From the NCBI RefSeq assembly GCF_001544575.2, contig NZ_FCNY02000008.1:62001-126000 (forward strand): a DNA stretch of 64,000 bases, in the 5' to 3' direction. The notes below the pieces were generated by a model. The model saw only the letters and a program-made list of their open reading frames with translations. It had not been told where the DNA came from and made no database searches. Source of the stretch: Caballeronia cordobensis (GTDB taxonomy: Bacteria; Pseudomonadota; Gammaproteobacteria; Burkholderiales; Burkholderiaceae). This document shows positions 18,238 through 28,100 of the stretch, piece by piece (position 1 is the stretch's first letter; each line of letters starts with the position of its first letter). A program made the translations under genes and the position numbers.

Positions 18238-18276
18238 GTACATGGCTTCTTCACATTGGTTTGCGCTTCAGACAGG

Positions 18277-18330
18277 CCTAATTTTGAGATACGTGCGGCG
18301 GTGCTTCCATCGGATTCATCTCAAATTAGG
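18277..18330. repeat. Inverted repeat flanking the decayed region
   Basis: CCTAATTTTGAGAT (18277-18290) and ATCTCAAATTAGG (18318-18330) form a near-perfect inverted repeat with one bulged T and a 27-base centre. It is AT-rich in a GC-rich setting and lies between the Gly/Ala-rich gene and phage-like fragments. It could be a terminator for the gene at 17752 or the scar of a small mobile element. Confidence 0.55.
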
Positions 18331-18339
18331 GTCAGCCGC

Positions 18340-18790
18340 GCCCTGACATGGATCAGGGCAACGCGTTGGCCACGCCCGACGCGGTGACCGATCTCGGCTT
18401 TCGCGGCGAGCAGCGCGTGGCCTCGTAGCCGGTCGAGCAGGGCTTGTTCGCCTCGCACAACCAGGTCGCGCAGCCGCAGGAACTGACACTGCGTCTGGCC
18501 TGCGGCAGACGCAACAAGAGCCGCGACGTGTTCCTGCTCGAACTGTATATCTGCTGACGCCGCCCAACACCTATGCGGGGCCGCAGAATGCCGCGATCAT
18601 GTCGGCGCGACGGCGAACGCGCAGTCGATCGTGCCAATGGCCTCGGGCACATGGCAGTTGATGCGTTTGAGCCACGAGCTCTCCACACTCTCGCCCATAG
18701 GGTATCTCGGCGTCAGCCCGAACTGAAACATCTGCACTAGCCGCCGCAGCGGTCGCAAGCGTCCGTCCGTGGTCGTTCGCGGTCGAGTAC
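18340..18790 (+). pseudogene. Decayed phage tail-like gene fragments
   Basis: No intact frame is present. Read on the plus strand in broken frames, pieces such as PVEQGLFASHNQV, QELTLRLACG, SRDVFLLEL, TPPNTYAG and LMRLSHELS recall a tail-associated protein found beside baseplate genes in Mu-like Burkholderia phages. Stops and frame changes interrupt it several times. The assignment rests on motif memory and on the better-supported baseplate remnant just downstream. Confidence 0.3.
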
Positions 18791-18799
18791 GAACGGAGC

Positions 18800-19253
18800 G
18801 CAGCGTGGTCGAGCAGATGCTGGCCCGCGTGCGTACCGCGTATCTCGGCCGGGTCGTCGCGGCCCGCCAAAACGGATGGTTCAAGGCACGCGCAATGTCA
18901 TCGCGCATGGCGTAATTCACGGCGTGCCGTATCTGCGGCTGGCGGGTGGCGCAAACGCGGTGATTCTCGATCCGCAAGCGGACGATATAGGAATTATCTT
19001 GGTGTGTGATCGCGACAATTCACCGATCATTCCGAACAAGGAGCCCGCAGGGGCCGGGCAGCCCGCGCAAGCACGACGTCCGATTCCGTATGGCGCGATT
19101 GCGCAGGGCGAGGGTCCGATGGGTGGCGCAGCGAAGATGGCTAGGCCGTCGACTATCCAGCAGGACGTGACGGCCAGCGGCACGAGCGTGCATGGGCGCG
19201 CGCATCGCGATTCGGCGAGAGGCATCACGCGCTCGCCCTATAAGTTCACCTAG
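18800..19253 (+). pseudogene. Phage baseplate/spike (Gp138-like) gene remnant
   Basis: A remnant of a Gp138/gpV-like baseplate protein. In one frame MLARVRTAYLGRVVA (from about 18819) matches the usual N-terminus. After a frame change, from 18876, come HGVIHGVPYLRLAGGANAV and ILDPQADDIGI followed by DRDNSPI, the conserved core. The middle is missing, and the sequence jumps to STIQQDVTASGTSVHGRAH and SARG, the typical C-terminal GDVxAxGxSxxxHxHxxxxGG region. So start, core and end survive with an internal deletion and a frameshift. Confidence 0.55.
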
Positions 19254-19396
19254 GCGTTCGAATAGGGAGAGAACCGCCAACCGCGGTCATTCCCTGCCGA
19301 CGTCGTGCACCCACTGACGCGGCCGCTCCTTGCGCAATGGTAGCCCCTGACGTTTATCCGTTTTGGTGCCATTTAACTTATAAAAGCAAAATATCG

Positions 19397-20935
19397 ATGC
19401 TCACTGGCACGCTACGTAATCAAGTCGATTCCATCTGGAATGCATTCTGGTCGGGCGGAATTTCGAATCCGCTCGAGGTCATGGAGCAAATCACCTACTT
19501 GTTGTTCCTCCGTCGCCTGGACGACATTCATACACTCGAAGAGCGCAAAGCCACTGCCACAAAAAAGCCGCTGGCGCGGCGCATCTTCCCCGAGGGCGCC
19601 GACCCCGGTGGACGGCCCTACGATGACATGCGCTGGTCGCGCTTCAAGCACTTCGCCGTGCCAGACATGTTCGCGCTGATCGACAAGCATGTGTTTCCCT
19701 TTCTGCGCACGATGAATGCGGACGGTTCCACCTACGCGCATCACATGCGCGACGCGCGCTTCACGATTCCGACGCCGAGCTTGCTGGCCAAAGTCGTGGA
19801 CATGCTCGACCACGTGCCGATGGAAGATCGCGACACGAAGGGCGATCTCTACGAATACATGCTAGGCAAGATTGCCAGCGCCGGGCAAAACGGTCAGTTC
19901 CGCACGCCGAGGCACATCATTCAGTTGATGGTCGAACTTACGGCACCAGCGCCGGCGGACGTGATCTGCGATCCGGCGAGCGGCACGTGCGGGTTTCTGG
20001 TGGCAGCGGGCGAGTATCTGCGTGACAAGCATCCTTCGATGCTGCGCGATGCGGCCAAGCGTGAGCACTTCCACCACGGCATGTTCCACGGCTACGACTT
20101 CGACAACACGATGTTGCGAATCGGCAGCATGAACATGGCGCTGCATGGCGTCGACAATCCGGACGTGCGGTACAAGGATTCGCTCGCGCAAGGCCATGCG
20201 GAGGACGACGAAAAGTATTCGCTGATTCTCGCGAATCCGCCGTTTGCGGGTTCGCTGGATTATGAGAATACGGCGAAGGATTTGCTGAGCATCGTCAAGA
20301 CGAAGAAGACGGAACTGCTGTTTCTCGCGCTGTTCCTGCGGCTGCTGAAGCCGGGCGGCCGAGCGGCGGTTATCGTGCCGGACGGCGTGCTGTTCGGATC
20401 GAGCAAGGCGCACAAGGAATTGCGCCGGATGATCGTCGAAGATCAGAAGCTTGATGCAATCGTTTCATTGCCCTCAGGCGTGTTCAAGCCTTACGCGGGC
20501 GTGTCCACTGCGATCGTGCTTTTCACGAAGACGAATTCGGGCGGCACGGATCGCGTGTGGTTCTACGACATGGAGGCCGATGGCCGCAGTCTCGATGACA
20601 AGCGTCAGCCGTTGTTGAGTGAGGACAAGCTAGGCGTTACGCCTGCGACCGCCTTGACCGAAGCGGAGCACGGCAAGAACAACCTGCCGGACGTGCTTGC
20701 GCGGTGGAATCTGCGCGATGGTACGGAGCGTAAGCGCGCGCGTACGGAGCAGAGCTTCTGCGTGCCGAAGGCGGATATCGCGGCGCAGGGTTATGACCTG
20801 TCGATCAATCGGTATAAGGAAGTGGTGCATGAAGCGGTCGAGCATTTGCCGCCGCTGGACATTGTGGCGAAGTTGAAGGCGCTGGAAGCGGAGATTCAGG
20901 CGGGGATGAGGGAGCTTGAGGGGATGTTGCAGTGA
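19397..20935 (+). CDS. hsdM: Type I restriction-modification system DNA methyltransferase subunit
   Basis: A 512-residue N6-adenine methyltransferase of the HsdM class. The N-terminal helical domain opens LRNQVDSIWNAFWSGGISNP. SAM-binding motif I is DPASGTCGF near residue 193, and the catalytic motif IV is NPPF near 280. HsdM2-HsdS methylates one adenine in each half of a bipartite site. The ATG at 19397 starts the conserved MLTGTLRNQVD; the open frame extends to 19337 but that part has no family match. The ribosome site is weak. The stop overlaps the hsdS GTG by 4 bases. Confidence 0.96.
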   Translation: MLTGTLRNQVDSIWNAFWSGGISNPLEVMEQITYLLFLRRLDDIHTLEERKATATKKPLARRIFPEGADPGGRPYDDMRWSRFKHFAVPDMFALIDKHVFPFLRTMNADGSTYAHHMRDARFTIPTPSLLAKVVDMLDHVPMEDRDTKGDLYEYMLGKIASAGQNGQFRTPRHIIQLMVELTAPAPADVICDPASGTCGFLVAAGEYLRDKHPSMLRDAAKREHFHHGMFHGYDFDNTMLRIGSMNMALHGVDNPDVRYKDSLAQGHAEDDEKYSLILANPPFAGSLDYENTAKDLLSIVKTKKTELLFLALFLRLLKPGGRAAVIVPDGVLFGSSKAHKELRRMIVEDQKLDAIVSLPSGVFKPYAGVSTAIVLFTKTNSGGTDRVWFYDMEADGRSLDDKRQPLLSEDKLGVTPATALTEAEHGKNNLPDVLARWNLRDGTERKRARTEQSFCVPKADIAAQGYDLSINRYKEVVHEAVEHLPPLDIVAKLKALEAEIQAGMRELEGMLQ

Positions 20936-22128
20936 GTTTGCCGACAGCCAAATTGGGTGATGTTGCGAAGTTCATTCGAGGCATCACCTTCAAGCCGGAT
21001 GATGTAATTGCCCTGCACGATGAGGAGGCGGTTGCCTGTATGCGCACGAAAAACGTTCAGAAAATACTGGACTGCTCAGATCTTCTGGCTGTCCCTAGTA
21101 GTTTTGTGCGTCGAAAGGATCAACGCCTTCAGACCGGGGATATTTTGGTATCAAGCGCGAACAGTTGGAACTTGGTAGGGAAATGCTGTTGGGTTCCTCA
21201 TCTCTCTTGGCCAGCAACCTTTGGTGGTTTCATATCAGCGCTTAGGGCTGGTTCGGACAAGGTTGACCAGCGATATCTATACTGGTGGTTCTCCTCAAGT
21301 TACGTGCAAGCTCTTGTTCGCAGCTATGGGCAAAAGACCACAAACATCTCGAATCTGAATATTGAAAGGTGCCTCAAGCTTGAACTGCCGCTTCCTTCGA
21401 TGACAGAACAACGCCGCATCGCCGCGATTCTTGATAAGGCCGACGCGCTGTGCGCTAAGCGACGCGAGGCTTTGGCTGCTCTGGAAGATTTAGGACAATC
21501 GCTCTTTTTGGATACATTCGGTAATCCCGCTACAAATCCGAAAGGATGGCCCATGCGCACCGTCGGCGATCTGCTTTGCTCCGCTTCGTATGGCACGAAC
21601 GAAAAAGCCTCGGAAGACGGACAATTTCCGGTACTCCGCATGAACAATATCACGAAGAAAGGCGCGATAGATCTAGCCGATCTGAAGTATATGAATCTAG
21701 AAGCGAAGTCAAAAGATCGCTATCTCGTTCAAGCAGGTGATGTCCTTTTCAATCGCACAAACAGTGCAGATTTGGTTGGAAAAACGGCGCTCTTTAGAGA
21801 GCGCACTCCCATGGCCTATGCCGGATACCTTATTCGGCTTCGAACAAACTCGAACAATGATCCGGAATACCTATCTGCATTCCTGAATTCAGCGTACTCG
21901 AAAAAGGTTCTCAGGGGTATGTGTAAAAGCATTATTGGCATGGCCAACATCAACGCGACCGAACTTCAAGCGATTATCATTGGGCAGCCGCCCCTGTCAT
22001 TGCAGAGAGAGTTTGCGAAACACATTGGCAAATTGATCATGTGCCAAGAAGTTCATAAGAGGACTTTGTTAGCTCTAGACAACCTCTTCTCCTCCCTCCA
22101 ACACCGCGCCTTCACCGGCACCCTATAA
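20932..22128 (+). CDS. hsdS: Type I restriction-modification system specificity subunit
   Basis: A 398-residue HsdS. The first target-recognition domain covers about residues 1-165. A central conserved helix follows (MTEQRRIAAILDKADALCAK), then the second recognition domain from about 200 to 365, and a distal conserved repeat ending SSLQHRAFTGTL. The start is GTG, overlapping hsdM as GTGA. The gene is clearly less GC-rich than its neighbours and uses more A/T-ending codons, the usual sign of specificity-subunit exchange by transfer. The two recognition domains define the bipartite DNA target, which cannot be read from sequence alone. Confidence 0.95.
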   Translation: MSLPTAKLGDVAKFIRGITFKPDDVIALHDEEAVACMRTKNVQKILDCSDLLAVPSSFVRRKDQRLQTGDILVSSANSWNLVGKCCWVPHLSWPATFGGFISALRAGSDKVDQRYLYWWFSSSYVQALVRSYGQKTTNISNLNIERCLKLELPLPSMTEQRRIAAILDKADALCAKRREALAALEDLGQSLFLDTFGNPATNPKGWPMRTVGDLLCSASYGTNEKASEDGQFPVLRMNNITKKGAIDLADLKYMNLEAKSKDRYLVQAGDVLFNRTNSADLVGKTALFRERTPMAYAGYLIRLRTNSNNDPEYLSAFLNSAYSKKVLRGMCKSIIGMANINATELQAIIIGQPPLSLQREFAKHIGKLIMCQEVHKRTLLALDNLFSSLQHRAFTGTL

Positions 22129-22142
22129 AAACGGATAAAAAA

Positions 22143-25100
22143 ATGACCAACTTCGCCTTCCTCTCCCCCGAATGGTCCATCCTCTTCGACGCGGCGAGCA
22201 AGGCGGAGTCATCCGCGAATACCGACCCGCGCGCGTCCTGCTTCTACGCCCGCCGCGCGCTGGAAATCGCGGTCGCATGGCTCTACACGCACGACAAGGC
22301 ATTCAAGCTCCCGTACCAGGACAACCTCAGCGCACTGATCCACGAACCGACGTTCCGTCAAAACGTCGGCGAAGCGCGGTTCACCAAAGCGCGCTTCATC
22401 AAGGACCTCGGTAATCTCGCGGTGCATGGCGTCAAGAAAATCGCCGTCTCCGATGCGGAAAACGCCACGCGCGAGCTGTTCCATCTCTGCTACTGGCTCG
22501 CCCGCACTTACGGCCGCACGTCTCGTCCCGCGCCCAGCCTGACGTTCTCGCTCGATCTGATTCCGAAGCCCGCCACCACAGCCCCGCCCGCGAAGACGCT
22601 CGAACAGATCCAGCGCCTCAACGACGAACTTCACGCGAAAGACAATCGCCTCTCCGACCTGCTCGCGGTTAAAGCCACGCTCGACGAAGAACTTCAGAAA
22701 CTGCGCGAGGAAGTTGCCGCGGCAAAGAAGGCCAACAGCGCGCAGCCGGACACGCACGACTACTCGGAAGCCGAAACGCGTCGCGCCTTCATCGATCTGA
22801 TGCTCAAGGAGGCCGGCTGGACGCTCGATCCGGCGAAGGATCATGAAGTCGTTGTCACCGGTATGCCCAACAAGGAGGGCATCGGCAAAGTCGACTACGT
22901 GCTAAGGGCCGACGACGGCAGACCGCTTGCGCTGATCGAAGCCAAGCGCACGACGAAAAGCGCGCTTGCGGGCGAGCAGCAGGCCAAACTCTACGCCGAT
23001 TGCTTAGAGAAGGAACACGAGCAGCGTCCGGTCATCTTCTTGTCGAACGGTTACGAGAACTGGATCTGGGATGACCAGTCCTATCCGCGCCGCGCGCTGC
23101 AAGGCTTTTACAAGAAGGCAGAACTCGAACTCGTCATCCAGCGCCGCTCGAGCCGCAAGAAGCTGGCGGAAGCGGTCATCGATACCAGGATCGTCGAGCG
23201 TTTCTATCAGACGCGAGCCATTCGTCGCATCGGGGAAACGTTCGAAGTCGACAACCAGCGCAAGGCTTTGCTCGTGATGGCGACAGGCACGGGCAAGACG
23301 CGCACAGTTATTGCGCTCGCCGATGTGCTGATGCGCTGCAACTGGGCCAAGCGCATTCTGTTCCTCGCGGATCGCGTGGCGCTCGTCAATCAGGCGGTCG
23401 GCGCGTTCAAGACGCATCTGCCCGATGCATCGCCGGTCAATCTCGTCACGGACAAATACACAGAGGGCCGAGTGTTCGTGTCCACTTACCCGACGATGAT
23501 GGGCCTAATCGACCAAGCGCACAACGGCGTGCGGCGCTTCGGCGTCGGACATTTCGATCTTATCGTCATCGACGAAGCTCATCGCTCGGTGTACCGGAAA
23601 TATCGCGCCATCTTCGACTATTTCGACTCGATGCTTGTTGGCCTGACCGCCACGCCGAAGGACGAAGTCGATAAAGATACCTATAGCCTGTTCGACCTCG
23701 AAAAGGGCGTGCCCACCGACGCCTACGGGCTCGACGAGGCCGTGGCGAACTCGCATCTCGTGCCGCCCGAGCCGATTTCCGTCCCGCTCAAGTTTCAGCG
23801 CGAAGGCATTCGTTACGACGACCTCTCCGAAGAAGAAAAAGAGCGATGGGATGCGGTCGAATGGAACGAAGACGGCACGATGCCGACTGAAGTCGATACG
23901 GAAGCCATGAACAAGTGGCTTTTCAACATCGATACCGTCGACAAGGCGCTCGAGGTTCTGATGACCAAGGGGCAGAAAGTAGCAGGCGGCGATTTGCTCG
24001 GCAAGACCATCATCTTCGCCAAGAACAACGATCACGCCGAGTTCATCGCCCGACGGTTCGACGCCAACTATCCGCAGTACAACGGACACTTCGCGCGGAT
24101 GGTGACGTACAAGACCACATACGTTCAATCGCTCATCGACGATTTCGCGAAGCCGGAGAAGATGCCGCATGTCGCGGTGTCTGTCGATATGCTCGATACC
24201 GGCATCGACGTGCCGGAGATCGTCAATCTCGTCTTCTTCAAGGCGGTGCGCTCCAAGACGAAATTCTGGCAGATGGTCGGACGCGGCACGCGCCTATGCG
24301 TCGATCTGTTTGGTCCGGGTCACGACAAGAAGAAGTTCTTTATATTCGATTATTGCCAGAACCTGGAGTTCTTCGGCGCAAGCCAGAACTTCGCCGAAGG
24401 CTCGACCACGGAACCACTCGGGACGAGACTCTTCAAGGCGCGACTGGAAATGATCGGCGCGCTGGATCAGCGCTCGAAAGACGACATGAATCAGCCTGAA
24501 CCTCAGCCTTACGGCGGTCATCTCTCGGAGGGCCAGTTGCGCACGGAAACCGCCGCACTGCTGCATTCGCAGGTTGCGGCAATGAACGTCGACAACTTCG
24601 TGGTCCGTCCGCGACGCCAGTTCGTCGACAAGTTCAGTCAGGCCGACGCATGGCAGTCCTTGTCTAAGGAAGACTTCCATGAACTGTCGGAGCATGTGGC
24701 CGACCTGCCAACCACACTTCTGGATAGCGATGAAGAGGCGAAGCGCTTCGATATGCTGGTTTTGCGCGCGCAACTCACCATTCTGCAGGCGGGTACCGGG
24801 TTCAACGGATTACGCGAGAAAATTCAGCGAATCGCCGGCGACCTCGAGGAGCAGATTGCCATTCCTGCGATCAGGGCACAGATCGCGCTCGTCAGCGCGG
24901 TCGCCAGTGACGATTGGTGGGAAGACGTCACCGTGCCGATGCTGGAAACCGCGCGTCGTCGGCTTCGCGAGCTCATCAAGCTGATTCCGAAGGTCAAGAA
25001 GAAGATCGTCTATACCGACTTCGAGGATGAACTCGGGGAAATGACCGAAGTCACGCTGCCGCAGGTGACGGCTGGCCTCAACATGGCCAAGTTCAAGGAA

Positions 25101-25547
25101 AAGGCGCGCACCTTTCTGCGAGCGCATGAGAACCATCTGGCCTTGCAGCGGCTCCGTCGTAATCAAGCGTTAACAGGCGCCGATCTCGAGGAGCTCGAAC
25201 GGATGCTGGTCGAAGCAGGCGGCTCTCCAGAACTCATCAAAGCCGCGACCGAGCAGAGTGAGGGTTTGGGCATCTTCATCCGGTCGCTAGTGGGCCTGGA
25301 ACGCGAAGCCGCGATGCAGGCGTTCAGTGAGTTCGTCAGTGCAACGACCGCCACGCCGGATCAGATCGAATTCATCAACCTCGTTGTCGAAGAACTGATC
25401 CAGAACGGGGTCATGGACGCATCGCGTCTCTATGAGACTCCGTTCGTGGATAGGTGTCCTTCCGGGCCCGAGGCGATCTTTCTCGCAGATCAGGTCGATC
25501 AGTTGGTCACGGTGCTGGATTTGATCCGTGCCAGAGCCGCCGCTTAG
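22143..25547 (+). CDS. hsdR: Type I restriction endonuclease subunit R with N-terminal DUF4145 domain
   Basis: A 1134-residue HsdR. Residues 1-125 form a DUF4145-like domain (ARRALEIAVAWLYTHD, then RFIKDLGNLAVHG). A coiled-coil linker of about 45 residues follows. The nuclease core is PD-(D/E)XK type, with KVDYVL near 246 and LIEAKR near 264. The helicase motor has Walker A ATGTGKTRT near 380 and DEAHRSVY near 476, then the C-terminal EcoEI-type region. It translocates DNA and cleaves unmethylated sites with HsdM and HsdS. It lies 14 bases after hsdS. The architecture resembles type IB (EcoAI/EcoEI) enzymes. Confidence 0.95.
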   Translation: MTNFAFLSPEWSILFDAASKAESSANTDPRASCFYARRALEIAVAWLYTHDKAFKLPYQDNLSALIHEPTFRQNVGEARFTKARFIKDLGNLAVHGVKKIAVSDAENATRELFHLCYWLARTYGRTSRPAPSLTFSLDLIPKPATTAPPAKTLEQIQRLNDELHAKDNRLSDLLAVKATLDEELQKLREEVAAAKKANSAQPDTHDYSEAETRRAFIDLMLKEAGWTLDPAKDHEVVVTGMPNKEGIGKVDYVLRADDGRPLALIEAKRTTKSALAGEQQAKLYADCLEKEHEQRPVIFLSNGYENWIWDDQSYPRRALQGFYKKAELELVIQRRSSRKKLAEAVIDTRIVERFYQTRAIRRIGETFEVDNQRKALLVMATGTGKTRTVIALADVLMRCNWAKRILFLADRVALVNQAVGAFKTHLPDASPVNLVTDKYTEGRVFVSTYPTMMGLIDQAHNGVRRFGVGHFDLIVIDEAHRSVYRKYRAIFDYFDSMLVGLTATPKDEVDKDTYSLFDLEKGVPTDAYGLDEAVANSHLVPPEPISVPLKFQREGIRYDDLSEEEKERWDAVEWNEDGTMPTEVDTEAMNKWLFNIDTVDKALEVLMTKGQKVAGGDLLGKTIIFAKNNDHAEFIARRFDANYPQYNGHFARMVTYKTTYVQSLIDDFAKPEKMPHVAVSVDMLDTGIDVPEIVNLVFFKAVRSKTKFWQMVGRGTRLCVDLFGPGHDKKKFFIFDYCQNLEFFGASQNFAEGSTTEPLGTRLFKARLEMIGALDQRSKDDMNQPEPQPYGGHLSEGQLRTETAALLHSQVAAMNVDNFVVRPRRQFVDKFSQADAWQSLSKEDFHELSEHVADLPTTLLDSDEEAKRFDMLVLRAQLTILQAGTGFNGLREKIQRIAGDLEEQIAIPAIRAQIALVSAVASDDWWEDVTVPMLETARRRLRELIKLIPKVKKKIVYTDFEDELGEMTEVTLPQVTAGLNMAKFKEKARTFLRAHENHLALQRLRRNQALTGADLEELERMLVEAGGSPELIKAATEQSEGLGIFIRSLVGLEREAAMQAFSEFVSATTATPDQIEFINLVVEELIQNGVMDASRLYETPFVDRCPSGPEAIFLADQVDQLVTVLDLIRARAAA

Positions 25548-25728
25548 AACTCCTTGAGACGAGCACGACCTACACGCGCATGGCGGACGGCACGTTGCTG
25601 GAGATTGAACTTCCCCTCTCGCTGCTGTCGATGAACGTTCGCAACTTCATCCTGGCACATCGATGCCGACTCACGGCTTCGAGACGTGGGGAGTCCCTTC
25701 CATTCTCCAGACACCATGAGCCATCGCA

Positions 25729-27447
25729 TCAATCCAACTGATAAGACAACGTCGCATTGATCCGCGGACTACGCGACGCGCTTTCCACCGGCGCATCGCC
25801 CACGGCTTTCGCCACCGACAGATCGATGCTGTAGTGCTTCGTATCCGATACGCGAAAGCCGATGCCCACCGATGACAGCCGCCGCGGATTCGCCGTGCCG
25901 CCGTGCAAAAACACGCGCGCGGCGTCCACTGCCACATACGGCGTGAACGCCTTCAGATACGTCATGCCGATGTCGACGGGCCGGTTCACCTCGAAAGACG
26001 CACCCCATCCCGAGTCGCCCGACGCCTCGCCCGGCTGGTAACCGAGCGCGAAACGCTGCGCGCCGAAGGAGATCTGCTCGGACGTCGGCAGCGTATCGGG
26101 CGAATACTGGCCGGTCATCGAAACGACCGTGCCGATCTTCCACGGCCATTCGTCGCTCTGCGTATAGGTTGCGCCGGTGCGCACGAAAGTCAGCGACACG
26201 GGATTGACCGGCGCATAACCCGCAATGTTCGTCTGCGCGCTCTTCGATGCACCGAGTACGTCGAACGCCTTCGCCACATTGAAGCTCGCGCGCCGCACGA
26301 CGCCCGTGCCGAGGCCGACATAGTCGAGCTGTGCCTGCGCGACGCGCACCTGCGAGCGCTGCGCCAGATACGGATTGCCCGCGACGACCGTGTTCTTCAG
26401 CCGGTCCTCGTCGTGCGATGCATACATCATCGCTGTGCCAACGAGACTGCGCGTATTGCTCAGCATGAAGGGATACACGGCGGAGAACGCGAGCTTGTCG
26501 TTGACGACCGTGCGCTCGATCGTCGACGGCAGCCCCGGATTGTCGACGGGATGGCCATGGTAATGCGAGGCATCGACCTTGGCGGTAAAGCCGTCGGCGC
26601 CAATCGGCAAGGTGCCGTTCAGCGCGTAGTAGGTCTGGTCGTCGCGGCCCTTTGGCAGCAGCGCGGAGGCCGTCAGCGATTCGCCGAATCCCAGCATGCC
26701 GTTCTCCGTCGCGCTCAGAATGCCCTGCACGCCCGGATGATTGAAGTCGATACCCGTGCTTACATTGAACGGCTTGCGTTCGACATCGAGTTCGAGCGTC
26801 GTCGCGCCATCGGTGTTCTGTGGCGGCGCGACGGTGGCCTTCGCCTTCACGCCCGGAATCATGCCGAGCACGTTGATGTAGCGTTCGAAATTCGCCTGCG
26901 TGAGCGGCCGGTCCTTCTGCATCTGCGCGGCCACGGCGCGAATGCGCTTCTCCGCTGCGCCCGCGTTGCCCTTTACGACAACTTTGTCGATATAGCCCTC
27001 GACGACGGTCACGCGCACGACGCCATCCTGAAACGTCTGCGCCGGAATGAACGCGAACGAGAGGGCATAGCCGCGTTCCTTGTAGAGCGCGCTGACGCCA
27101 TTCGCGGCATCGATCAACTGGCCGATGGTCACGTCCTTGCCGACGAGCGGCTTGAACCGCTCAGCGATCTGATCGAAGGGCAGCGCTTTCACGCCTTCGA
27201 TCTCGATCTTGCCCGGCGTGAGATGGCGTGCGAGCAGCGTATCGAGCGCGGGCGCGGGCGGCGCGATATTCACGGAGACGGGCGGCTTGGGCGGCGCGTT
27301 CACCTGTGGCAGGGCGTCGAGCGGATTGCCGCCGAGATTCGCGCGCGGCGCGGGCGCGGGCGCGGTTTGCGCGTGGACGGAATGCGATGGAACGGCCGCC
27401 GCAAACGCGGCGAGCATGAGCGCCCGTGTCCAGTCACGGATCTTCAT
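25729..27447 (-). CDS. ShlB/FhaC/HecB family outer-membrane secretion transporter (TpsB)
   Basis: A 572-residue two-partner-secretion transporter. It has a signal peptide (cleavage near VHAQ, residue 27), a Pro/Ala-rich lead, a POTRA region at about 75-235 (IEIEGVKALPFDQIAERF; VTVVEGYIDKVVVKG; RYINVLGMIPGVK), and a 16-strand barrel domain from about 235 to 572. It secretes a partner exoprotein across the outer membrane. The ATG at 27447 has a GAGGG site. No TpsA gene is adjacent. Instead the upstream gene on the same strand encodes a repeat-rich lipoprotein, now frameshifted. Confidence 0.92.
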   Translation of the reverse strand: MKIRDWTRALMLAAFAAAVPSHSVHAQTAPAPAPRANLGGNPLDALPQVNAPPKPPVSVNIAPPAPALDTLLARHLTPGKIEIEGVKALPFDQIAERFKPLVGKDVTIGQLIDAANGVSALYKERGYALSFAFIPAQTFQDGVVRVTVVEGYIDKVVVKGNAGAAEKRIRAVAAQMQKDRPLTQANFERYINVLGMIPGVKAKATVAPPQNTDGATTLELDVERKPFNVSTGIDFNHPGVQGILSATENGMLGFGESLTASALLPKGRDDQTYYALNGTLPIGADGFTAKVDASHYHGHPVDNPGLPSTIERTVVNDKLAFSAVYPFMLSNTRSLVGTAMMYASHDEDRLKNTVVAGNPYLAQRSQVRVAQAQLDYVGLGTGVVRRASFNVAKAFDVLGASKSAQTNIAGYAPVNPVSLTFVRTGATYTQSDEWPWKIGTVVSMTGQYSPDTLPTSEQISFGAQRFALGYQPGEASGDSGWGASFEVNRPVDIGMTYLKAFTPYVAVDAARVFLHGGTANPRRLSSVGIGFRVSDTKHYSIDLSVAKAVGDAPVESASRSPRINATLSYQLD

Positions 27448-27835
27448 TGTGTTGCCCTCGTAGGATTGCGAGAGCGTCGTGCGGTGCGGGTCCGCCGCGC
27501 TCTTCGTCGTATATCGTTATGGCTGTCGATAGCTGTGAGGAGGGCAGGGAAGCGGACCGCTTCCCCGTACGAACAAGCGTTATCGCCGCGTGCCTCCCAG
27601 CACGCCGCCTACGAGCGAGCCGACCGCGCCCAGTACGCCGCCGTTGTTCGTGCCGCTGGCCGTGTTCGCGCTGTTGCTGGCCGTGGTCGTCGAGATGCCC
27701 GCGCCGGCACCCGCGCCCGCCGCTGCCGAATTCGGCGAGGTGGCGACGGTCACGCCGACCGCGCCCGTGATCGATGTCACCGTGCCGAGCACCGAACCGG
27801 CACCGCCCGGTGAACCCGTCGTGCCTCCCGGCGCG

Positions 27836-28100
27836 CCGGTCAGTCCGCCAACAAGTCCTGTTACGGGCGCAAGCACGCCGCCGGTAGCCGGTCCGCTTCC
27901 GCCGGTCAGTGCGCCAGCAAGTCCGGTCGCGGGCGCAAGCGCGCCGCCGGTAGCCGAAGCGTTTCCACCGGTCAGCCCGCCAACAACGCCTGCCACGGGC
28001 GCGAGCACGCCGCCGGTAGCCGGAGCGCTTCCGCCGGTCAGTGCGCCGACCAGACTCGTCACGGGCGCATGCACGCCGCCCGAGCCCGTTCCGCCCGTCG
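27836..28100. repeat. Tandem 66-bp repeats in the lipoprotein gene
   Basis: CCGGTCAG recurs at about 27836, 27902, 27968 and 28034, exactly 66 bases apart, with the intervening sequence well conserved (GCCGCCGGTAGCCG recurs in most units). Each unit encodes 22 residues, so changes in copy number keep the reading frame. Confidence 0.8.

Noticed and set aside
17800..25700. Complete prophage or integrative element
   Set aside because: No integrase, attachment repeats, tRNA target or other phage genes are visible; only short remnants remain.
25548..25728. Possible small gene between hsdR and the TpsB gene (for example a 54-codon frame from about 25579 on the plus strand)
   Set aside because: It overlaps the TpsB stop region, has no clear ribosome site or motif, and a frame on the other strand is equally long.
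26375..27813. Plus-strand frames opposite the TpsB and lipoprotein genes
   Set aside because: They are antisense shadows; the minus-strand product has full TpsB architecture.
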